A DNA stretch of 64,000 bases from the NCBI GenBank assembly GCA_032622095.1, contig CP136061.1, forward strand, positions 94,797,345-94,861,344, given 5' to 3'. The translations under genes and the position numbers were made by a program. The DNA comes from Siphonodentalium dalli. Taxonomy: Eukaryota > Mollusca > Scaphopoda > Gadilida > Siphonodentaliidae. Positions within the stretch are counted from its first letter, which is position 1. Each line of letters begins with the position of its first letter. Shown here piece by piece: positions 32,599-42,735 of this stretch. Below the pieces are notes generated by a model, which worked only from the letters and a program-made list of their open reading frames with translations, searched no databases and was not told the DNA's origin.

Positions 32599-33817
32599 AG
32601 GCCAAAAAAAATTAATGAATTGATTCTCAGGCAATTTTTTTTTCAAATGAATGAGGGAGGGCAGTTTTTATTATTATTTTTTATTTCCAGCGGCCAGTTC
32701 AGACATACATCTGGGATCCCCGAAATCAAGACCAGAAGGCTCAATTAATTGTGGAATCATTATAATTGAAACTGCGAACCAATAAACAAAACAAAACAAC
32801 AGACTAGTAGTGAAATAAAACTGGAAAAGTGTATAAAATAAAATATATGCATTCAGTCTGGCAGAAAATTTTCCCAACCGTAGTCACATGTGTGGGCATG
32901 AAACCAAGTTGAAGATCCTTCAACCAATCAACAAAGTTATTGAACATCACATTATTCTTCTTCGTAGTAGTTGAAAAATCGGGATGCTTTTCGGGCCAGC
33001 ACAACCTTTTCTGGCTTGTCATCAGAATGTTGAAAGCATTTGTCTGACTTGGGATTGAAGCCGATGAAGACTCAACTCTGGTTTCATTTTCTTCTTCCTT
33101 CATTTCAATCTTCACCCATTTGTCAAAATTATCCACAGCTTCTTGCACATTTATATTTTTGGATATGGAGATGAAATCGGTGTTTTTTCTGTCGGAGATG
33201 GACATATGTACGTATGGTTTCTTTTTTCTGACTTCTTCATGATCATTTTGGCTACTGTCACCGTCAGTGTCAATGTCATTTTCACAAATATAGGGGTTTA
33301 TATTTGTCGGTATCGACTCGGCTGATTCATCCTCATCAATGAATATTTTTGTCACGAAATATAATTTAGTATGTCAACAATATCGTGTTTTTTTCAAATC
33401 ACGGAATTTGCCGGTGAAGAAATGGCACGACTCGTTTGTTTGTGAACTTATAAATAACTGTAAATAATGCAACCTGCTTTAATGAATGACATTAGTTCGC
33501 TTTATTTAATCATGTTTTTTGCGTAAATACCGAGGCCTATCATCTCCCAAGCAGCGCACTGCCATAACTCGCCGTAGTTCGTTTCGAAGTGGTATTCCTG
33601 TCGTAATTATTACATTACCACGTGCTAAAAGCATACACCGGAAATAGCGAATTCCAGCACTTCGGCAAATGGAGAACTCGCCACTTGAACGCGAATCGGC
33701 TGCGATTTGAATTATTTGATCGTTGGTTGTTTGGATTTCAAATAAAAAGAGTTAGGCGGCCCCTATTTTATGAGAGCGGCGGTGCCTGAGAATCAATTAA
33801 TTATTTTTTTTTGGCCT
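32599..33817. mobile_element. Inverted-repeat element carrying a minus-strand ORF
   Basis: Inverted ends aggccaaaaaaaattaatga...attgattctcaggc and gcctgagaatcaatt...tttttttggcct delimit about 1.2 kb. A clean TSD was not found. The enclosed 183-codon minus-strand ORF suggests a transposon gene or a captured gene. The superfamily is unresolved. Confidence 0.6.
32804..33355 (-). CDS. Hypothetical acidic protein, 183 codons, within an inverted-repeat element
   Basis: This is the longest frame in the window that is neither cbEGF nor simple repeat. The N-terminal half is acidic and Ser/Asn-rich, with many Asp/Glu around residues 5-45. The C-terminal half has a more ordered look with conserved-type residues (KRLCWPEKHP about 118-127, MFNNFVDWLKDLQLGF, VGKIF). 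I do not recognise the family. The last 20 residues are hydrophobic/aromatic and may be intron read-through if a donor lies near 32880. It could be an N-terminal exon of a transposon protein. Confidence 0.4.
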   Translation of the reverse strand: MTKIFIDEDESAESIPTNINPYICENDIDTDGDSSQNDHEEVRKKKPYVHMSISDRKNTDFISISKNINVQEAVDNFDKWVKIEMKEEENETRVESSSASIPSQTNAFNILMTSQKRLCWPEKHPDFSTTTKKNNVMFNNFVDWLKDLQLGFMPTHVTTVGKIFCQTECIYFILYTFPVLFHY

Positions 33818-34157
33818 TATGATAATGTATGAAAAAGTGAAGAGGTGTTCAAAGTGGTGCATTTTTGGTTTAAATTTATATATGTTTCCATTTCTATTTT
33901 ACTTGTTTTTACTGTGTGAAAGTTCCTAAAACTGACTCGATTGAAAGGCTATTATTATTTGCATGCAATCGTGGAACATTATACACTGTTTAAAACATAG
34001 ATATGCACTGGTTCTGATGCACTAATTTCTGAGTTGCAGTTGAATGATGGTCGACTATTGGTATGCTAAAGTAGGATTTTACTCAGTACGGATATATAGT
34101 GTGACATTTAATGTCCACTCTCAGTACGGACATATAGCAGCGATTTAGATTTAGATT
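33818..34157. other. Intron 16-17 segment: nothing recognised
   Basis: There is a short direct repeat 'ctcagtacggacatatag' at about 34081 and 34120; otherwise plain AT-rich intron. Confidence 0.5.
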
Positions 34158-34420
34158 TTAACCCTTCCACGACTGGAGCTTCCTGAAATTTTGCGAAAAC
34201 CCTGTGCCAATGGATTCTCTTATATATGCAAGTCTCCCATATGGAGCCTTGCATACATAAGAGAATACATTGGCCTAACAATATTTACCTTGACCTTGTA
34301 AGCTAGTGCATTCTCTTATATAGGCGAGGCTGCCAATGGGAGACTCACATATATAAGAGAATATATTCGCACATGATTTTTAATGCTGCGCCATCGCAGC
34401 TCCCATCATGAAAGGGTTAA
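34158..34420. mobile_element. TTAA-type hairpin repeat B next to exon 17
   Basis: TTAACCCTTCCACGACTGGA ... CATCATGAAAGGGTTAA, two hairpins. It ends only 23 bases before exon 17. Confidence 0.82.
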
Positions 34421-34443
34421 ATTTACTCTATCTTGATTTGCAG

Positions 34444-34560
34444 ATGATGATGAGTGTTCATTATACCCGGGTCTGTGTAATAACGGTCAGTGTTATAATA
34501 CTGAAGGAAGCTTTTACTGCGTATGTCAAGCCGGCTTCGCTGGATCACTCTGTGATGAAG
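34444..34560 (+). CDS. cbEGF exon 17 (short class)
   Basis: 117-nt exon between atttgcag and gtttgtac. It opens DDDEC and has CNNGQC, CYNTEGSFYC and CQAGFAGSLC. The donor gtttgt is a weaker match to the consensus than most in this gene. A TTAA-type hairpin repeat ends 23 bases before the exon and overlaps the likely branch-point region. Confidence 0.94.
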
Positions 34561-34632
34561 GTTTGTACTTAAATATTGCTTCAGAGCAGTCTACTCTATA
34601 ACACTTTCAATGGACTGGGTATGAGATCACCT

Positions 34633-35057
34633 CCAAGCCTAGAAACAGTGTGTCTGTCATTTGCAGAATGAAATCACCACAAGGTGGGATAGCATCACCA
34701 AATTGACCCTCTGGGAACCTCATTCTGCTTAGGCTTCAACTGCTATGGGAGACCTAGGATCAGATTGAAGTTCCCCAGTTGAAGTGGGTGATGTTCATCC
34801 ATTAGTCACCTCGATTATGCAATTTATCTTCTGCAAATTAGGGGATAAAGAAACTTCCCAAAAGGGAAAAAGTAACTAAAAACAATGCTAATTTTAGACT
34901 ATTAATTAAGATACTTCCCAGAAGATGAGGCCTAAGCAGAATGAGGTCCCAAGAGGGTGAATTTGGTGATTCTAGCACACTGTGCGGGATAACATCACTA
35001 AATTTACCCTCTGGGGACCTCATTCTGCAAATGACAGACACACTATTTGCAGACTTG
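34633..35057. repeat. MITE C, long diverged copy
   Basis: ccaagcctagaaacagtgtg ... actatttgcagacttg, with the gttccccagttgaagt middle block. The 8-bp TSD is not readable. Confidence 0.78.
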
Positions 35058-35099
35058 CTGTCCTCAAGGGAATCTAGGCGAGTAGCACTCTTTATTACA

Positions 35100-35266
35100 T
35101 ACAGTAATGCTCTAAATAAAATGACTTCTTAACCACAGCAGAATTATGGGTAATTTTCAGGATTTAGTCGGAAATATGGCAACAAGCCATATTTCCGACT
35201 AAATCCTGAAAAATTACCCATAATTCTGCTGTGGGTAAGGAGTCGATTATTTTGGGCATTACTGTA
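35100..35266. mobile_element. MITE A, shortened at the palindrome centre
   Basis: tacagtaatgctctaaataa ... gcattactgta. The central loop is deleted symmetrically so that the arms meet at atatggcaacaagccatat. Confidence 0.88.
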
Positions 35267-35335
35267 CATATTGCTATATTTCGGTTGTTTACGTTACTTC
35301 AGCCAATTGCCCTGATAGCTTGATGTATATGACGT

Positions 35336-35790
35336 TAAAGTTACTCAATCCAATCAGACGGTCCCCGTTTCATCAAGTTACAACAACAACAACATTTCTT
35401 CAAAATACACTTTAGTTATCAGAATCGATTAATTTTTACAAAATAATGCTAACCGCTGTCAACTATGGTATAAAATTTTCCAAAACGTTTCATCTATCAA
35501 CATGTTGTTTAACGAAATAAGGCTGTATTATCACTTGAATATCACAAAGTTTGGCCATATTACCACTTGATTTTAGAGTTATCCATCTTCATCCGTAATT
35601 TTGTCTGAGACACGGTTGGTTGACGACTTCTTCTGGGCCACAAATAATTATACATTTTGAGAGATAACAAATTTCAAAAATTGATATCTGATCAATCTGA
35701 GATTTGATGGGTGGGTTCCTCGACTCGAATAAAATATTTTTCACTCCCGATGCCAAAGAAATAGTAATTTGGGAGCATTAATTCGGATTA
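35336..35790 (+). repeat. Element D, full-length reference copy
   Basis: gttaaagttactcaatccaa at the start, and catcaagttacaacaacaac, atggataact-complement and gccaaagaaatagtaattt blocks near the end. Noncoding, about 455 bp. Confidence 0.78.
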
Positions 35791-35804
35791 AGGAAAGATG
35801 TGTG

Positions 35805-36290
35805 TAGCTTTGGTCATTGTCATTGCCATTGTGAAGTTTAAATAGATCCTTTTGAGTTCTGTTTTGAAAGATTCCAAAGTAGCGAAATTCCTAAGTGTAA
35901 GCGGGAGAGAATTCCAAAGTTTTGGGCTGTAGCATTCAAAAGATCGACAACCATAATTAACAAGGTCACGTTTGGGGATAGCAAGTAATATTTTATCAGC
36001 AGACCTTAAGCCTGGTTTACCTGCAGGTACATACAGTAATGCCCTAAATAATTGACTCCTTAACCACAGCAGAATTATGGGTAACTTTTCAGGATTTAGT
36101 CGAAAATATAGTTTGTCGCCATTCATTTGAAAGCTCTCACTGAGAGCTTTCCGATGAATGGCAACAATCAATATTTACGACTATATATCCTGAAAAGTTA
36201 CCCATAATTCTGTTCTGGTTAAGGAGTCTTTTATTTAGGCATTACTGTACCATGAAAGAAGAGATTCAGTATATATAGGGAGGGGTGAGA
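35805..36290 (-). pseudogene. LINE (non-LTR retrotransposon) 3' fragment, split by MITE A
   Basis: On the minus strand, reading from about 36290 and skipping the MITE insertion, one sees YTESLLSWYVPAGKPGLRS and then ...IPKRDLVNYGCRSFECYSP and KLWNSLPLTLRN...LESFKTELK. This is the conserved C-terminal tail of non-LTR reverse transcriptases (aPxYlxeLL...LRS...tyGxRsFsxxaPklWNsLPxxLR). Only the 3' end is present. MITE A inserted at a TA within codons at 36032-36249. Confidence 0.8.
36032..36249. mobile_element. MITE A inserted in the LINE fragment
   Basis: tacagtaatgccctaaataa ... gcattactgta. Removing it with one TA restores the LINE reading frame, which gives an independent empty-site check. 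Confidence 0.88.
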
Positions 36291-36448
36291 GACAGTCAAA
36301 TTTCTTTCAAAATAAGAAAGCAATTTTATAGTCAATACAGACTTGAATTGGTAGCCATGCAGTGCAGTTTGAACATTGGTGTCAGGTCAGAAAATTTACT
36401 CTGGTGAGGTGTCAGAACTTCTGGAAATTGTCTACTGCTACCATATAT

Positions 36449-37405
36449 TAGAGCCCGAAGCCGCCATCGCACGCCGCCGCCACCAGCCATATTGGCCACA
36501 AGCCGCCGCCAGCCATATTATCTCTAACGCCAGCCACATTTAAAAATCTCCGCCGCCGGAATTTTAAAATGGCTGAGCCATGTGCATGGGCTTATATGTC
36601 AAGCACAACTGTACTGTGAATCGCAAAGAACTAAACCGTATTGCCTAATATTGGCATACTCGCATGGTCCGGGCATGGTTGTTATATTATCAGAACACCG
36701 GGCCCCTTAGTCCAAGTCTTCTTGTACTAAAACCAGCTAAGATATTGGTATGGCGAGATGCTGGTGTTTAGCTGGTTTTAGTACAAGAATACTTGGACTA
36801 CGGGCCACTTAATGTGGAATAGACTATCCCAATGCATGCTTTCATATAACTGAATGGGCGCGTCCAATCTGTATTGAAAGGGTTAAAATATAAATCGACA
36901 ACACCCAGTCTCAGATATCGCTGGCATTTGTCAATATATAAACACATAAGAATAGAATATAGTTTGAAATATTACATATCATTACTATCGGGTTCATCAT
37001 TCAACGATGCATATATCACAAGATGGTAGTGATGATAGCAGTCTGAAGTCGACAGAAGTCCCAATGTAACTACTTATACCGATTCGATGGGAAACTATAT
37101 AGTATATCCATGCCATTCCTTCGTGAATTTTCGCCATAATAGAAAAGCCAAACATCAAAAGATTACGTTTGGTCTAGAATTCTACGGGTTCACCACAAAC
37201 GCTAAAAAACGGTGTCTATAACCCGTAACAGGGGATTAGGAACATTTCGGAAACGAAAATACGCTGAATAATACCATCTCAGCCGGCTGAGCTGCCATAT
37301 TTCGTCAGCCACGAACGGTGTGACTGAGCCGGCTTAGCTAGCTAACCAGCCACGAAAATCGGTTGAGCCAGCCATGAAAACTATTTGTCGTGGCTTCGGG
37401 TTCTA
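36449..37405. mobile_element. hAT-type non-autonomous element (TAGAGCCCGAAGCC ends)
   Basis: 957 bp, inverted ends TAGAGCCCGAAGCC and GGCTTCGGGTTCTA, flanked by the 8-bp duplication ccatatat (36441-36448 and 37406-37413). Subterminal gccgccagccatatt-type repeats sit at the left and agccagcca repeats at the right. The interior includes a foldback (ctagctggttttagtacaag-type, 36713-36806). Confidence 0.87.
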
Positions 37406-37414
37406 CCATATATG

Positions 37415-37581
37415 CAAGCCTTGAAATAGTGAGCCTGTCATTTGCAGAATGAGGCCTAAGCAGAATGAGGTCCCCAGAGGGTGAATTTGGTGATGCTAGA
37501 CCGCTGTGCGGGATAGCATCACTAAATTCACCCTCTGGGGACCTCATTCTGCAAATGACAGGCTCATTATTTCAAGGCTTG
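37415..37581. mobile_element. hAT-type MITE C, minimal copy
   Basis: CAAGCCTTGAAATAGTG ... ATTATTTCAAGGCTTG with one internal foldback, flanked by the 8-bp duplication catatatg (37407-37414 and 37582-37589). Its target overlaps the TSD of the larger hAT element on its left. It lies about 100 bases before exon 18. Confidence 0.9.
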
Positions 37582-37683
37582 CATATATGATATAGAAATA
37601 TATCGTGTTTAATTCTGAGATGAATTTACAGGTAGTTACTAATAGATGAAACTAATATTATGATATTTATTCATGGATTACAG

Positions 37684-37806
37684 ATTACAATGAGTGCTTG
37701 GAGCCGGATATATACTGCCCGGAAACAACTGGTAACTGCACAAACACTCACGGAAGTTACCAATGTGACTGTGAATTTGGTTACGCATCGTCCACTTGCA
37801 AAGCAG
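37684..37806 (+). CDS. cbEGF exon 18 (long class, diverged)
   Basis: 123-nt exon between gattacag and gtatgtac. It opens DYNEC. The loop is CPETTGNC, followed by a possible N-glycosylation sequon (N-C-T) and CTNTHGSYQC. The C5-C6 loop CEFGYASSTC lacks the conserved second Gly. The next intron is the largest in the window (10.5 kb). Confidence 0.94.
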
Positions 37807-37844
37807 GTATGTACTGAAGCTTCTGATCATAAATATACCCCCCC

Positions 37845-38340
37845 CCCCGCAATGAAGTTGTGATGGGGGGTATACCAGAATAAGCTTGTCCATCCGTCCA
37901 TCCGTACGTCGTCCATCTGTCTTTTTCCGTGAAACTTGGTACAGACATCAACCACCATGGGAACCTGTGCACCTGTGATTATGACGTCTGTTAGACTTTT
38001 TTCGGTGGAGTTATCCCCCTTTTTCGAATTAGAAATTTTTCGCAACATGTATAATTTTGTCAAAGCTTTTATTCCTACATTTTTAGTTCAATTTTTTAAA
38101 ACTTAGCACAGATATTTAGTATAATGGGAACCTGTGAACCTGCGATTATTACGTCTGTCGGACTTTTTTTGGTGGAGTTATTCCCCTTTTTCAACTTAGA
38201 AAATATTTGCAACATGCATAATTTTGTCCGAGCTTTTATTCCTACATTTTTCGTTCAAGGTATAGGATTAGGGTTAGGGGTTAGGGTTGTGCACCTGCAA
38301 TGGGAATCTATTATTTTATTATTTGAACTTAATGTTTACT
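37845..38340. repeat. Tandem-core repeat (Helitron/pearl-like)
   Basis: Starts with complementary tatacccccccc / ggggggtatacc, followed by catccgtccatccgt and two core units of about 180 bp sharing gggaacctgtg, attatgacgtctgt and ggtggagttatccccctttt. A related start occurs at 38815-38890. Confidence 0.6.
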
Positions 38341-38385
38341 GACATGTGAAACATCTTAATGTTTTAAAAACATGGGGAGTATCCT

Positions 38386-38775
38386 TTAACCCTTTACCCA
38401 ACAAACCGGCCAAAACCGGCCAAATAAAGCTTCAACAGCCTAAAATATATTCGGTCTGTCTCAATAGAACCATACAAATATGGATATCATTGGAACCGGC
38501 TCCTTGACCACATTGTGATAGTTACAGTTATGCCCTGTGCCAATGCATTCTCTTATATATGCGAGTCGACCATAGGTCGCCTCGCATATATAAGAGAATG
38601 CATTGGCCTAAAAAAAATCTTTTTTTACCATTTTTTCTTACATTCTTTAACAATTTTATAATTTTTAATGTGTTAAGCCAATGCATTCTATTATATATGC
38701 GAGGCGACCTATGGTCGACTCGCATATATAAGAGAATGCATTGGCACAGGGCCGTTCTGTTGGGTAAAGGGTTAA
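38386..38775. mobile_element. TTAA-type repeat B, TTTACCCAACA subtype, complete
   Basis: TTAACCCTTTACCCAACAAA ... GTTGGGTAAAGGGTTAA, with two mutually inverted hairpins of ccaatgcattctcttatata around an AT-rich spacer. Confidence 0.88.
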
Positions 38776-39165
38776 GTCCCATTGGGACAGTCTCACCTTT
38801 AATTAAATTATAATTATACCCCCTGTTTTCAAAGAAAAATTAGGGGTATACTGGATTGACTTGTCTGTCAGTCTGTCCGCCCGTCCATCTGGCCATAATA
38901 ATGGTTAAACTTATTTTCTGAACATTTTCTTTGGGAACTATATGTCACCTATGGTCTTTTGTAGCACTTATTAATCAAAACATTTTGTTATGGATCTACC
39001 CGTCAAATGAGTTTTTCGTATAGAAGGCCGTTAAGTTAAAATCTGAGAAATTTTCAATTATCTAATAGAACCTTGGAGGGTCACGTGACGAGAGATGGCC
39101 ACTGTAAGTGGAAGGGATCAAGTTGAAAAGTCAACATTTTTATATTTGCATGGACCCATCTCAGC

Positions 39166-39500
39166 TACAGTAATGCACTAAATAATCGACTCCTTTTTTA
39201 GATATTCTAGTCTGACCCTATTTCTCTGTCTCAGCTCAAGATTGAGTTATTTTCCAATATTTAGGAGTTGTATACTGGCCAGGGCTTTGGCAATATTGAG
39301 TATATATGTTAAATTGTTTGTGCTTGGTGCATCAGTGCTTTTTGCCCTTAGAGGCATTTGCGTTGTAGGTTCTCTTTTTTCAGTCTGATGTAGTGACTGA
39401 AATGAAGTAGGCCTTAACCGGGGTCTTTGACCTTTTCCTTTTTTAGATATTCTAGTCTGACCCTATTTCTCTGTCTCAGCTCAAGATTGAGTCTTGTTAA
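39166..39500. repeat. MITE A stub and a 50-bp direct repeat
   Basis: tacagtaatgcactaaataa at 39166 is cut short. It is followed by tagatattctagtctgaccc ... tcagctcaagattgagt, which occurs again at 39443-39493, about 245 bp apart. Confidence 0.65.
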
Positions 39501-39646
39501 GAGTATGACAACACACATGAAGAGCTTTACCCAAACGAAATCAGTAAACCCACCAAACTATAAACATAGTATCAATATAACAAATACTTATTACCTAAGT
39601 TACCATACTTAACAAGCAACTTACGAGAACTTATACCGACATATGC

Positions 39647-39779
39647 TACAGTAATGCCCTAAATAATCAACTCCTTAACCACAGCAGAATTATGGTTAAC
39701 TTTTCAGGATTTAGTCGGAAATATGGCTTGTTACCATTCATCGGAAAGCTCTCAGTCGATTATTTAGGCCATTACTGTA
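39647..39779. mobile_element. MITE A, one arm mostly deleted
   Basis: tacagtaatgccctaaataa ... tcggaaagctctcagtcgat ... ggccattactgta. Confidence 0.85.
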
Positions 39780-39809
39780 TCTTTGTTTGGATCTTGACAC
39801 CAAATCTAG

Positions 39810-40065
39810 ACATAATGTGTCTGACATTGCAGAATGAGGTCCCCAGAGGGTAAATTTAATGATGCTATCCCGCATGCATGGTGGGCTAGCATCACCATAT
39901 TCACAAAAGTAACTAAAAACAATGTTAATTTGAGACATTAGATACTTCCCAGAAGATGAGGCCTAAGCAGAATGAGGTCCCAGAGGGTGATTTTGGTGAT
40001 CCTTCCCCCTCTGGCGACCTCATTCTGCAAATGTCAGGCACACTATTTCCAGCTTGCTTGACATC
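39810..40065. repeat. MITE C, decayed copy
   Basis: ctagacataatgtgtctgac ... caggcacactatttccagct. Both inner foldback arms are recognisable, but termini and TSD are lost. Confidence 0.72.
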
Positions 40066-40228
40066 TAGCTCTCTCCGCTGGGGTATGTGATATACATGAG
40101 TCTTCTTGATCATTTTCTGGATGCAGATTCAGATTTCAACTATTACTCTGCAGTATATTTATTGTATCATTATACACAAGTATGGATATATTTTTGTATG
40201 TAACATGAACTGAATATCTCCGTCAAAG

Positions 40229-40407
40229 GTATCTTGCCCACTGAACTATATGGTATATCCCCAATATTAACAAGGAAGGGTTAACAAACCCGCGTTGAAA
40301 ACAGAACGAAAATTATGTGGTACATTTTATCCTGTTTCCTGACCGGTAACCTCTGATGACGTCATCTCCCAATGTCCATTTATACTCGACGCCAGATCGT
40401 TATTCTC
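40229..40407. repeat. Second DIRS element, left inverted terminal repeat
   Basis: gtatcttgcccactgaacta ... gccagatcgttattctc, inverted-complementary to 45048-45226 at equal length with a few mismatches. Contains the palindrome gatgacgtcatc. Confidence 0.9.
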
Positions 40408-40648
40408 TCTTTTTCCCTTGTTAATGGAAGGAACCACATCGAAGATAAGTTGACAGTTTTTTGTGTTATACAAAAAACATTATTTCCGTTAATTATTATG
40501 TTGAATTGTGCAATTGACTCGCGTTGCTATAGCGATTAGCGTCCATGTTTTTAAACGATCGAGAACGTTCATAATTCAACGAAGGCATCTTTTATACTAT
40601 TTGTCGTGGAACGGACGAATAAATTATTCAATAATAGATGCACATTTG

Positions 40649-41170
40649 GATATGACTAAAGACGCTAAAAATCTTTATAGCACGAATCGATTGCACACAT
40701 GTGCGATTTTCTGTGGTCGAAGCAAAAATTACCACGTGTGACGCTTGGTTAGTAACAGTATCACAAAATTAAGTGACTTACTTTCAGCGGTCTGACGGCT
40801 TGGTAAACTGTATCTACAATTTATTTATCAGAAAGAAATCAGTATTAAAATCTTATGAAAGCGGATTGTAAGGATATGCAATATATCCCGGCTTTGTGTG
40901 AAAACTCTTTTCGTTTTAAGTCATTTCGTTTTCCATATTTTTAACAAATTCAAAATGGCATCTGTCCAAAAAATTTGGTATATTATAGTCGCCAAAAGAC
41001 AGAATGATATATGCACATTGGAATATGACTAAAGACGCTCATCTTTATTGCAAGAATCTATTGCATACATGTGAAATGTATTCCGTGGTCCAAGCGAAGC
41101 GACACATGCTCTGGCCTGTGCGATAAGGTATCACGAAATTAGGTGACTTACTTTCGGCTTCTGACGGCTT
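40649..41170. repeat. Diverged direct repeat inside the second DIRS element
   Basis: Blocks tatgactaaagacgct, ttgcacacatgtg and aagtgacttactttc at 40650-40810 recur at 41005-41170. Confidence 0.7.
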
Positions 41171-41559
41171 CGTCGCTACAAGCTTTATGTATACTAGAGT
41201 GTAAATTGACACTTGTTAATAATTTTTTCATTGTTTCAACTTAACAATATTTGTTTACAATATTGATTTCATGCAAAACAATCGATAGGTGTTTATCATT
41301 ATCAACATAAAAATAACAGATTGTTAGCAATTGTCAGAACTCGGTCAGATACCAAGCTTGTCAGGCTGAAAAGTCTCATTCAAGATCACTGAATACAGAT
41401 CAGAATGCAAAATGCCGACTTCCCCCCATTACAACACTTGTCCAGGTATGTTGTCGTGGGTGCAGTACGATGCACGATCGGGCGCGAACAAGTTAATAGC
41501 TGACCCGTGTACAATCCTCGGAGTGTGCACATTAAAGAACGCTACTGGAGTCACCACAG

Positions 41560-42125
41560 ATCCCCGTAGCTCCCCTAGAGCTGCTTCCCCTCATTTCGAG
41601 GGTCCCAAGAGAAGAGAAGAAACCTTTGAGACCAGGACACTGACACTTGTCGATATATAGTGTTCCCCTCATCAGCGTAATTAGCGCTCGGGGCGATAGT
41701 CACACCAAACAGGGCGCGGGTTAGGGCTACCCATCGAACCCATTGGCCACAGTTGGTGCGCTCCCTGGACTATCGAACGGGACACCAATTCGTATCCTCG
41801 GCAGGTACGGCTGTGTTCTGCTCTACTAACCTGGACCAGTGTGTCTACAACCAGATGGTTCCTGCACTGTAATATCTACAGATACTGATACGATGTAAGA
41901 AGAACCAGATACAGAAGATCTTTCCCTGTAGCTCCCCTAGAGCTGCTGTTCTCCTCGTTTCGAGGGTACCGCTGCCTCTGAGACAAGGACACCTGTCGAG
42001 GGTGATCCCCTCTTTGGCTTAGCAACTCGGGGCGATAGTTATCTCAAACAGGGCGCGGGTTGGGGCTACCCATTGAACCCATTAGTCACAGTTGGTGCGC
42101 TTCCTGGACTATCGTAAGGGACGTC
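41560..42125. repeat. Direct duplication inside the second DIRS element
   Basis: Two copies share agctcccctagagctgct, tttcgagggt, cggggcgatagt, cagggcgcgggtt and cacagttggtgcgct, at about 41568-41780 and 41928-42118. Confidence 0.85.
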
Positions 42126-42663
42126 AATCTACTCAAGCCTCGGGTCGACCGTTGGCGGGTTGGCGTGCCCAGGTGCGGCCGTGGCTTCCATCTAACATTT
42201 GAACCACGCGCTGTCCATCGCTACTAGTCACTATCTCGGGGTCAGCACGGCTGGGGGTTCGCCCTGTCCCTATGATAATCCTATATGCCTTCGGTCCCTG
42301 CTGGGCTTGGGCTGGGGTTGAAATTCCCAAGCATGCTTCCTCCTTGTTGGCCAACTCCAGGTCTGTGGGCCTGGAATTCCAGTTACTGGCCGCCTTCTGA
42401 TCAAATAGCAGCCAGTACCTTCGGGTTTGAATCATATTAAAGAGGCACAAGAATTTGTTCCCGATGCCGTTCTAGTAGGAGGCATGCTTCGGATCCTGCC
42501 CTTCTTAACAACCCATCGCCAGTTCTGACTGATGGAGATCGGGATCGGGACGAGCTGTAGCTCTCTCCCCGAGGTAAAAAGGCTCTGGACATTCCTTTGG
42601 GGTCACCCATCCATGCGCTCAGGGAGCTCAGATAGTTGTTCAGGGTTCCCCGATGCAGACAAG

Positions 42664-42735
42664 TGTCGATGTAGCCGAGTGGTTAGGCCATCGGACTGCA
42701 AACCGGGCGACATGGGAGTGGACCAGGTATTCAAA
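42664..42735 (+). ncRNA. tRNA-like fragment (tRNA pseudogene or SINE head)
   Basis: gatgtagccgagtggttagg looks like a tRNA Ser/Leu-type D-arm with internal A box, followed by catcggactgcaaaccggg as an anticodon-arm-like segment. A good B box (ggttcgaatcc) is missing where expected. A working tRNA gene is unlikely. Confidence 0.35.

Noticed and set aside
35788-36171. 127-codon minus-strand frame taken as one protein
   Set aside because: It is a chimera: the first part is MITE A sequence and only the rest is a LINE tail. Annotated instead as a LINE fragment plus MITE.
36449-36580. GCC-rich stretch (gccgccgccagcc) as a CpG-island promoter
   Set aside because: It is the subterminal repeat of a hAT element with a clear 8-bp TSD, not an island.
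42133-42450. 105-codon minus-strand frame in the second DIRS element
   Set aside because: The coding strand of the element should be + (internal complementary region near the right end). The frame has no recognisable domain and probably reflects the higher GC content.
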